Below, one piece after another: positions 56,455-64,000 of a DNA stretch of 64,000 nt. Each line of letters opens with the position of its first letter. Position 1 is the first letter of the stretch. The stretch is taken from positions 123,797,525-123,861,524 of the forward strand of contig NC_134539.1 in assembly GCF_050624435.1 (NCBI RefSeq). Reading direction: 5' to 3'. Both the position numbers and the translations under genes were made by a program. Source of the stretch: Tenrec ecaudatus. Taxonomy: Eukaryota; Chordata; Mammalia; Afrosoricida; Tenrecidae. Under the pieces are notes generated by a model. That model did no database searches. It was given only the letters and a program-made list of their open reading frames with translations, and was not told where the DNA came from.

Positions 56455-56735
56455 CCCGAAGTGGGTCACGGATGGCCTCCAGCCCCAGTTTCAGCGTCCC
56501 AGTCGTGAGCTCATCTGCTGCAGTTCCCCTCGGGGCCACAGTTCAGTAACACGCCCTGCCCGGCTGCCACAGTAGACTGACGGGCCTGTGCCTTGTATAT
56601 CTGAGAAGTGAGCATAGTTTTGATGGAAAAAATTTCTCATTGTGCCTTTTGGTCTTTTGTGTGTTTTTTTGTTGATAATAGATTTTAGAAAGCTTTAACT
56701 TCTGTTAGACAATAAAATGTTCACCTTTCCTACTT
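56455..56735 (+). other. TEX14: TEX14 3' UTR
   Basis: About 280 bases follow the stop, ending a short distance past the AATAAA at 56711. The cleavage point is inferred from the usual 10-30 base spacing and a T-rich stretch after it. No repeat is seen inside. Confidence 0.75.
56711..56716 (+). terminator. TEX14 polyadenylation signal AATAAA
   Basis: A canonical AATAAA hexamer 257 bases after the stop codon, followed by a pyrimidine-rich stretch that could serve as the downstream element. No competing hexamer is seen between the stop and this site. Confidence 0.8.
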
Positions 56736-56940
56736 GTTAGGTTTCAACTGTGTGAGATGTTGTTTCTGCGTCTGAGTTAGTAGGAGGGAGGAGAAGAAAA
56801 GCATTCCCCCCGAAAGGTTGTGATTTAACAGGCAACCACCGCTGCCGCGCATCATGCAACTGGCCCGGGTTCTTACCAGAAACTCTGCCCTCATTGGTCG
56901 GATCGCCCATTCCAGCCAGACTTGGTCCACACACTAAAAG
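56736..56940 (+). other. Intergenic sequence after TEX14
   Basis: No gene or element recognised up to the next LINE copy. Confidence 0.5.
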
Positions 56941-56950
56941 GACAGATAGG

Positions 56951-57304
56951 TCCTCAGGACCAATATTGAGAGCAGCCATCCCAAGAGGGGAAGCGGAAGG
57001 GGGAGGTTGGGTGAGAAAAGGGGAATCGATCACAATGATATACATAGACCCCCTTCCCTGGGAATGGACAACAGAAAAGTGGGTGAAGGGAGACATCGGT
57101 CAGTGTAAGACATGACAAAATAATAATTTATAAATTATCAAGGGTGGAGGGAGGTGAAAAAATGAGAAGCTGATACCAAAGGCTCAAGTAGAAGGAAAAT
57201 GTTTTGAAAATGATGAGCAAGTACAAATGTGCTTGACATAATGGATGTATGGATTGTGATAAGGGTTATACAAGCCCCCAATAAAATGATTAAAAAACAA
57301 AAGT
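56951..57304 (+). mobile_element. LINE-like repeat copy i (plus)
   Basis: TCCTCAGGACCAATATTGAG to CAAGCCCCCAATAAAATGAT plus an A-rich tail. ACAGATAGG at 56942-56950 and 57305-57313 is a probable TSD, though part of it resembles the family consensus on the left side. Confidence 0.8.
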
Positions 57305-57313
57305 ACAGATAGG

Positions 57314-58076
57314 AATAAAATCCTAAGATACTTTGAACTCCTGAAGAGGAACAAACATCATCTGTGTATTTTGGATTGTGAACCTTACATCATCAGTGTC
57401 TTCGAAGAGTAGAATTGTGGTCAAAGAACACACCATTTCTCTGAACGTATCCTCCGAGGCCTGCTGGCCAGACCGTCTATGTACCCAGTCTGCTGTCAGA
57501 GCATCTGCCTCCGGTGTGGGGTCTTCACACGAGTGTGAACCTTGTCTTGGAAGCTCTGTGCTGTTGCTCAGTATTAGCTCGCTAGTGTCGTATTGTCTTT
57601 TGTTGGTGAAAACCTCCTTGTTCCTCTTAAGAATGGTCACATTTGTATAGTTCCTCACACCTAAAATTTCTCCCCGCACCATTAAAATGGGATTGTACAA
57701 ATTTGAGCATTTGAAAAGATGACATTTCTTGCTATCGTAGCCAAAGGAAGACTTCCAGAAAACATATATTTGTTTACAAATACGGTACAGTAAAACTGTG
57801 GAAGCCAGACCTGTCTGAAAAGAAAACTTGAAATATTTCCCTCTGTCAGGAGAGATGGTAGAGTGATAAGACTGTATCTTGCCAAGGGCAGAAAACCTTT
57901 GAGACCCAGAACAGCCAGTCCTGCCGAGTTCCAGTTTGGACCGTTTCACTGTAATACCTCGGGCAGGAAACTGCGGAGTTCAAAGATATTTTCAATACAC
58001 AGCCCTTCGTTCTCAACATCTGTTTTTGGGGGGGCGGCGGCGATTTTCCAAGTTCATTGTTATTAACTGAGCATCT
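57314..58076 (-). pseudogene. Probable 3' UTR part of the EIF2S3 retrocopy
   Basis: Lies directly downstream of the pseudogene stop, up to the next LINE copy. No poly(A) tail (T-run on the plus strand) is seen near 57314, so the 3' end may be truncated or decayed. A 208-codon minus frame here has no recognisable protein. Assignment is inference from position only. Confidence 0.4.
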
Positions 58077-59479
58077 TCAGCCATCGTCTACGCTTGGCCT
58101 GATTGTCGCCCCTCTCCTTGCTGGCCCAGCCAATTAGACGCCAGTGCTTCTCCGCTCTTCATAAGGGTAATTTTCTCTCCTACTTCTGTGCACACAGGAT
58201 TAGCTAAAACAATTTTGCCCAAATCGACCTTCACGGCACTGACCCGTCCTCTGGTTGACAGGGGTCCAGTGTTCACCATGAGCACTTCATTCTTCGACAG
58301 CTTCTGCACCTTGGCTGCTTTCTTGTCCCCTTCAGGACGGACGCCTAGAAGTCGTCTGAGTAGAAAATAGGAAATCTCCAACTGTGAAGATCTCTGGTAA
58401 AGCTCCTGCAGCACCAAGTACCTGCCCGACCATTCTGTCCGCTCGGCACAAAGTGGGGTCGATTTTTGTTCCAACTCCAATAAGCCCCCCTGGAGCCGCA
58501 TACTGAAGATCGTTATGCTCCGCAAAAAGTGACACAATTTTGGAAAAGGTGGGCTTGCACATGAGGTTCCCTCCGCTGTCTTTGGAAACAATACCGGGTC
58601 GGACTTCTATCTCTTGGCCCACCTTCAGCACTCCTTTTTAGAAGACTCCCTCCAGCAACACCCCCTTAAGGCCCTGGACCTCACAGCCAGGCTTGCTGAC
58701 ATCAAAGGACAGAATCACGAGTCGGGATTCTGCAGTAAAGTCTCTGGGAGGTACTGGAGTTTTCTTTACTATGCACTCACAGACAACTTCGATGTTGTAC
58801 TTCAGCTGAGCAGAAATCGGAATAATCGGCACTCCTTCTGCCACCGTGCCTTGTACAAACGCAAGGATTTTGCTGGTCTTTAGCCTGACTTTCTTTCACC
58901 AAATCGATTTTATTTTGTAGAATTAAAATATGTTTCAGCTTCATGATTTCTATAGCAGCCAGATGTTCAGATGTCTGTGGCTGGGGACAAGACCCATCAC
59001 CAGCTATCGGCAGAAGAGCTGCATCCATCACCGAGGCCCCGTTCAGCATGGTAGCCATCAAAATACCATGGCCTGGACAGTCCACGAAGGAAACGTGCCT
59101 GACTAATTTGAAGTTCCCTTTGGTCCCTGGAATGTCAAGGAAACTCGTCAGGTGTACCGCTTCCTCAGGCTCTACAGCATTCTGCTCGAGGGCAACTTGG
59201 GTCGTCCAGTTTGTAAATCTTAGCATTCGCAAATCCAAGTTTGATGATAATATTTCTTTCCGGTTCATTTTTGAACCTGATGGTGTGGACTCCAGAAATG
59301 GCTTTTACAACTGCCGGCTTCCCATGCGCTACATGACCCATCGTGCCAATGCTGATGGTGGCTTGTCTGCTGATGACGTCATGCGACGGTGGTGTCAGTT
59401 TGGCAACATCCAGGGTGGTGAGATCCTGCCGAGAAAGATGAGGCTGTCCCAGGGTGACTCCGGCCTCGCTCCCCGCCAT
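58077..59479 (-). pseudogene. EIF2S3 pseudogene: EIF2S3 (eIF2 gamma) processed pseudogene
   Basis: An intron-free minus-strand copy of the translation initiation factor eIF2 gamma, start-equivalent ATG at 59477-59479, stop-equivalent TGA at 58077-58079. Clear blocks: [95 protein letters not shown] and [19 protein letters not shown]. The G1 motif GHVAHGKS has Ser changed to Pro. At least four frameshifts or small deletions break the frame (after the DDPSCPR block, after ESQAK, near LKGGV, and after ALPEIF). It was made from mRNA, is dead, and the parent gene is elsewhere. About 750 bases to its left may be 3' UTR. Confidence 0.93.
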
Positions 59480-60220
59480 CTCGCTCATAGAGCCAGCCGT
59501 TCTACTTTCTACTTTGTGTGAGACAAAGCCAACATATAAAACACATAAGGACCGATAGCAGACATATAAACGCTGAGTCACATTATAACATCACCTCTTA
59601 GTATTTATAAAGGCTGCAGGCCCCACACAAATGCCTGACCCATGAGGTCTAATATTCTGTCTACAAGGCCAGCAGAAGGGAGTCTTCTCTCCGGACAGTG
59701 ACTGTAATATGGGCCAATATTACCAGTAATAGTTGTAGCTATGGAGCAACGGTTATGTGCTGAGTAGTAACAAGCTCCTGAGTGAACCCCAGCCTTACAG
59801 CTACTATTCGGGTGCCGCTGGCTTACAGACCACATTTTGAGAAAAAGATTTCAAGGACTCTGTTCTCAGGTAGTGACTTCTCATACTGATCGGACAGGAA
59901 AACCACCGGAGGAGTTTTAAACTGAAATTGTGTGTGTGTGTGTGTGTGTCTCCGATGAGATGGTTTATTGGATCTGGGGTGGAGTGCTCCAGGTGATTGT
60001 AACGTGCAGCCTGGATGGAGAATCAGCGTCCGAAGAAGCAAGTTGGGCTGCGCATAACGAATTAGTTACATGAGAGATGTTTATGGCAGCTTGTTTGTAA
60101 TCTTAAGAAACTGGAAAGTACCTAGATGTCCAGCCATGAGGGCTGGTGAATAATTTATGGAGCAACCATAAGTGGCCTAATTAGAAATGCTGTTGGGGGT
60201 GCAGGATTATTGGCATATGG
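59480..60220 (+). other. Intergenic sequence 5' of the EIF2S3 pseudogene
   Basis: The 5' limit of the retrocopy is not visible; no TSD found. Contains a (TG)n run at about 59930-59949. Confidence 0.5.
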
Positions 60221-60221
60221 A

Positions 60222-60415
60222 GTTAGGAACCCTGTTGGTGCTGTCCAGGAAGCACTGGGTGGCTAACTGCAAGGTCGGTGGGTCAAACCCACCAACTGCT
60301 CCCTGGGAGGAAGATGAGGCTGGCTGCCTGCTCTTATAAGACTGACAGCCTCAGAAACCCTAGCTAGACTCCCTAAGAGTCAGAATGGACTGGATGACAG
60401 TGGGTTTGGTTTTGT
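60222..60415 (+). mobile_element. AfroSINE-type SINE
   Basis: GGAACCCTGTTGGTGCTGTC head, GCAAGGTCGGTGGGTCAAAC box B, CCTAAGAGTCAGAATGGACT and GGATGACAGTGGGTTTGGTT tail. Confidence 0.85.
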
Positions 60416-60439
60416 AGATAGAGTGGTGGTGATGGGGGC

Positions 60440-60775
60440 GGTTTCACTGCCATTATGTTGGCCTGTAACTCATGGGACCCCATGAAGAACAGAACAGGTT
60501 GCCACCTGATCCTGCTCCATCCCTGTGATCATCTGTGGACCAGACCATTGTGCTGCATAGGGTTTCATTGACCGGTTTGGGGGAGTAGATTCCCTGGCCT
60601 GCCTTCCTAATCTCACTCAGTCTGGAAGCGCCACTGATTCCCGCTTAGCATCGGAATGACACAGAGCCTTCCTGACAGATGGGTGGTCCTCATCAGATAC
60701 ATCAGCCAGAACCGGACCCAGGTCTCCTTCGTGGGAGGGGACATTCTACCACTGACCCAGCAGCACCTCGAGGTA
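60440..60775 (-). mobile_element. Second afrotherian tRNA-related repeat (minus)
   Basis: TCTCACTCAGTCTGGAAGCG, GACAGATGGGTGGTCCTCAT, ACATTCTACCACTGACCCAG follow a dispersed elephant-type repeat that I remember ending in a tRNA-Gly-like segment. Family name not certain. Confidence 0.5.
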
Positions 60776-60904
60776 GGTAGAGTAGGGCTCCCAACTGTAA
60801 ATTCATAGATAATTAACTGCGTGCATGTAGTTGATGCATACAGACATCTCTGGAAAAATGCCTATTGGAACGGTGGTTCTTTCCCAGGTGATAGCGAGAT
60901 GCCA

Positions 60905-61027
60905 TCGGGTCCGTTTGGACCCATAGCCACTCTGTACACAACGGAACCAACACCGAACGGTCGTATGTGATCCTCAGGATGGCGCCCGTGCCCGGGCCTA
61001 CAGTTGCAGCCACTGTGTATCATTCAT
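60905..61027. mobile_element. Afrotherian RTE-like repeat fragment
   Basis: Ends CAGTTGCAGCCACTGTGTAT with CATTCATGG, similar to a common elephant dispersed repeat as remembered (possibly RTE-related). Confidence 0.4.
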
Positions 61028-61069
61028 GGTAAGCTGTTTTCACTTGGGGACCAGAAAAGGCTTGCTATG

Positions 61070-61252
61070 GTTAGTTGCCATCGAGTCAGGCCTGGTTCAA
61101 GGTGACCCCGTGTGCAGAATGGAACTGCTCCACAGGAGTTTCCAGGCTGTGGCCGTAGGGAAGCAGACCGCCAGGACTTCCAAGGTATCTCTAGGTGGGT
61201 TTGAACCGCCAGCTTCTGATGAGCAGTCGCTTGCACCAACCAGGGACTTCAG
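61070..61252 (-). mobile_element. AfroSINE-type SINE
   Basis: TTGCCATCGAGTCAGGCCTG, ACTGCTCCACAGGAGTTTCC, GTGGGTTTGAACCGCCAGCT and CACCAACCAGGGACTT. Confidence 0.85.
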
Positions 61253-62100
61253 AGTATGGGGATGCTTACCTCCATGGGAGGGAGACATGGCTAGGATTTT
61301 ATGATGATCAGCTAGAAATCTAATCAGTTATGTTGTACAGCATATGAAGAACAACATCGCATTAGAAGGGTCAGTGTGTGGCAGTGTCTTCCCACGTGGG
61401 CCTCCACGGCCACCTGAGTGCCCTCGCCACGTGGCAGCTGGCATAACTGCATGTCCTACTGACGATCCAGCCTCGGCTGGCACACACCATTTGTTCTGCT
61501 GTGTTCTGTGGATTCAGAGTCAGGGTGACTTTCAGGAGTTAAGAATCAGGGGGCTACCTATTGGACCGACTGGATCAAGTTCCTAAGACCACTTGGCAGC
61601 CAGCCAGGGGGCCATCCCTGGCACGCCTGTACCTTACTGTATGTCTTTCAAAAGAAAACAGTGTGACAGAGAGTTTACCTGTGATAGCACACCTTATCCC
61701 CATCACACTGCTGCCAGGTGGGAGAGCAAAGGGGGGGCACCCTCAGAGAACCCCCGTGTCTCAGACATTTCTGAGTTATTTATCATGAGGAAAATGCCAG
61801 GTTCTCTGTTATAGTTTGATCACTTGTGCTAAAATCATCCTTTATTATATTGAAATTGAATACTAATTATTGATGAAAATGGTACATTTTCATAAATGAG
61901 GAAAAGATTCATTTTCCCCAATGTTAGGCGAATATAAACATTATTTCGAAGATTAGAAAAGTCTGTCAACCGCCTTAAGGTTACATGTTGATGGGAAAAA
62001 TTCAAACTGCCTCTTAACAATGAGAAATGGAATATATATAGGCCAAAAGACAAATAAGCATTACATATGGTTTTATGACTAAAAGCTATATTACTATAAA
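61253..62100 (+). other. Intergenic sequence between SINEs
   Basis: GC-poor from 61820 on; no gene or element recognised. Confidence 0.5.
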
Positions 62101-62102
62101 AT

Positions 62103-62310
62103 CCAAACAAACTCACTACCATTGGGTCGATGCCAACTCATAGTGACCCTATAGGAGAAGCTAGAACTGCCCCTGTGGCTTTCCAAGACTGCAGGTCTTT
62201 GCGGGAGTAGAAGGCCCATCTTTCTCCCAAGGAGAAGCTGGTGGTTTCAAACTGCTGACCTTGCAGTTAGCAGCCCAACGCATAACCGCTAAGTCACCAG
62301 GGCTCCTACA
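62103..62310 (-). mobile_element. AfroSINE-type SINE, full length and well preserved
   Basis: TGGGTCGATGCCAACTCATA, GAAGCTGGTGGTTTCAAACT, CTGACCTTGCAGTTAGCAGC and AAGTCACCAGGGCTCCT. Among the least diverged copies. Confidence 0.9.
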
Positions 62311-62622
62311 TAGCAACAGACTATCGTATTTAAGGTATAATCTCATAGGGATGTTTTGTATCAGTCAGCCAGTCTCAATTTTATGATGACAAGATATCAA
62401 ATGAATACTCATCAACAATCTTCACATTAACCTGGCTTATACTGAGTGTCTTCAAGATATCTCACTTGTAAATACTTTCCAACTTTTCCCCTGGCTGAGG
62501 GTTTTTGTAGGGTAAAGACCATGTCAGTAGCTTAAGATTTCTTGAGATCTACGTTACTAATGCTGTTTCTGATTTCACCATCACCTCTCTAATTAAGGCT
62601 GCTTTTAAAAGAGTTCAGAAAC

Positions 62623-63174
62623 CTCTGGTCCAGCTGGATTTGTAAGGTAGAATTGGGATCATGATAGTGGGGAGAAGGAAGCACTAGGGAACTAGAGGAA
62701 AATTGTATGTTTCATCATTGCTACACTGCACATGACTGGCTCATCTCCCCACTGGTACAGCTCAGAGCTGGAAACACAGGGAATCCACGGCAGATAAACC
62801 CCTCAGGACCAATAATGAGGGTAGAGATACCAAGAGGGTAAGGGGAAGGTGGGGGAGAACGGGGGAACTGATCACAAGGATCTACATATAACCCCCTCCC
62901 TGGGGGACAGACAACAGAAAAGTGGGTGAAGGGAGACGTCGGACAGTGTAAGACATGAAAACATAATAACTTATAAGTTATCAAGGGTTCGTGAGGGAGG
63001 CGGGGCGAGGAGGGAGGGGGAAAAGGAGCAGATACCAAGGGCTCAAGTAGAAAAACAGTCTTGAGAATGATGAGGGCAGCAAACGTGCTAGACACGATGG
63101 ATGGATGGATGTGTGGACTGTGATGAGAGTTGTACGAGCCCCCAATAAAATGATTTTTTTAAAGGGGGGGAAAA
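62623..63174 (+). mobile_element. LINE-like repeat copy j with 5' inversion (twin priming)
   Basis: 62624-62745 (CTCTGGTCCAGCTGGATTTG to GACTGGCTCATCTCC) is in the opposite orientation to 62746-63150 (GTACAGCTCAGAGCTGGAAA to CCCCCAATAAAATGATT). Both parts adjoin in the family consensus. TSD AGTTCAGAAAC at 62612-62622 and 63175-63185, preceded on the left by TTTTAAAA. Confidence 0.88.
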
Positions 63175-63185
63175 AGTTCAGAAAC

Positions 63186-64000
63186 AAAGAGTTTGAGCAT
63201 TCTAGAACTAACGGGTGATGATGGGTTAGAGCCAAGAGTGCCATGCTGGATGCGTCAGGAACTGTGTCTGAAAGAGAGGAGTAGGTAAGGGGGAAGAAAG
63301 GTGACGGGATCCAAAACGATCATCCAAGTCGGGAGGTCACTTCAAAATGGGGAGAGCCGGGACCCAGCTCATGAGCCACCTTGGTTAAAGGGGTCCACCG
63401 TTTATTCTGTGACGCCAGGGATGCAGGAGTGCTTCTGGGCTCCTTGTCCAAGGGGCACAGCCAGTCACTTGTGATGGAAACCAGCAACTGTCTAACTCCA
63501 AGTCCCTTCTGAAACAGGATGCTCTCTTCTGGACCAAGATGTATGAGAACTGGTGTGAGCAACCTGAACGTTCTACCCCGGGGTCAACCAAACCCTGGAA
63601 AAGGTTAGAGATCCATTTTCTTGGCTTGTATACGGTGTAGTACCACACAAAGCTGGGACGACGTAAGATCTCATACCTGATTAAGGCTAGGGCTTGATAG
63701 GTTTGAGTAGCCTTGCCTTAATAGGATATCCTGGCCGATTCCTTCTTTAAATTAGTCTCTGAGAAGTCCTAGAATCTGAGCAGAGGAAGGAAGGGTCTGG
63801 AACCTTCCCTACATCCCAGGAAATCTGGGTTTCGGTAAGAACACAGCCCAAGGCTTGGTGGTGCCAACGCCAAAACCAAATCTGCAGTTTCCTTTTGGGC
63901 AAAGCCTGAGATTCTCTGAAAAATTGTGGCTGGTGGCCAGGATGGTTAATAGGAAGCCCTTCCTTTATGACATCAGCGGGCAGCTAGCTAGGGGGCTGCG
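63186..64000 (+). other. Intergenic sequence at the window end
   Basis: No gene, RNA or mobile element recognised. Confidence 0.5.

Noticed and set aside
56346..56549. A 67-codon frame through the last exon as the TEX14 C-terminus
   Set aside because: The splice phase from exon 29 selects another frame that ends in the conserved VLDQSDLSD and stops at 56454.
57323..57949. A 208-codon minus-strand open frame
   Set aside because: No recognisable protein; it lies where the EIF2S3 retrocopy's 3' UTR is expected.
58077..59479. A functional autosomal EIF2S3 retrogene
   Set aside because: At least four frame breaks and a Pro in the G1 loop.
56736..64000. SEPTIN4 exons downstream of TEX14
   Set aside because: Expected from human gene order, but no septin-like coding segment is visible; the gap in human is also longer than the space here.
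1..64000. CRISPR arrays, operons, bacterial or phage features
   Set aside because: Intron-exon structure and eukaryotic repeats throughout; no regularly spaced direct repeats.

Overview
This window is mammalian nuclear DNA: split genes with GT-AG introns, tRNA-derived SINEs, L1-type LINE tails with poly(A) and target-site duplications (TSDs), and DNA-transposon fossils. The tRNA-headed SINEs match my memory of AfroSINEs, which points to Afrotheria. Fragments of the hAT transposon SPIN (Space Invaders) are also present. SPIN is known among afrotherians from tenrecs, so the best inference is a tenrec such as Echinops telfairi. Every comparison with human proteins or repeat families here is from memory; no database search was run.

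One protein-coding gene fills most of the window on the + strand: TEX14, which builds the germ-cell intercellular bridge. I traced 30 consecutive coding exons from 3327 to the stop codon at 56454. All junction phases agree, giving 1421 visible codons with no frameshift or premature stop. The first ~46 residues and the promoter lie upstream of base 1. The protein runs: ankyrin repeats (visible exons 1-3), a degenerate protein-kinase-like domain (exons 5-10), a large acidic exon with the CEP55-binding GPPxxxY motif (exon 12), then a long, low-complexity, partly conserved C-terminal region that ends in a well-conserved last 30 residues. A polyadenylation signal sits at 56711.

The introns are a dense layer of mobile-element history. 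They hold ten copies of one LINE-like repeat family with a conserved CCCCAATAAAATGATT 3' end (two with twin-priming inversions counting the downstream copy, one with a duplicated tail), about 25 AfroSINE copies or fragments, three SPIN copies, another hAT miniature element, a MER5A-like element, a decayed mariner, a long HAL1/L1-type relic, MLT1-like LTR fragments, older L1/L2/MIR pieces, a retroposed U2 snRNA nested inside a LINE copy, and an insertion consisting only of a poly(A)-like tract between 18-bp TSDs.

Downstream of TEX14 (about 56740-64000) I see no functional gene. The main item there is a frameshifted processed pseudogene of EIF2S3 (eIF2 gamma) on the minus strand, followed by SINEs and another twin-primed LINE copy. 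The human neighbours of TEX14 (RAD51C upstream, SEPTIN4 downstream) are not within the window.
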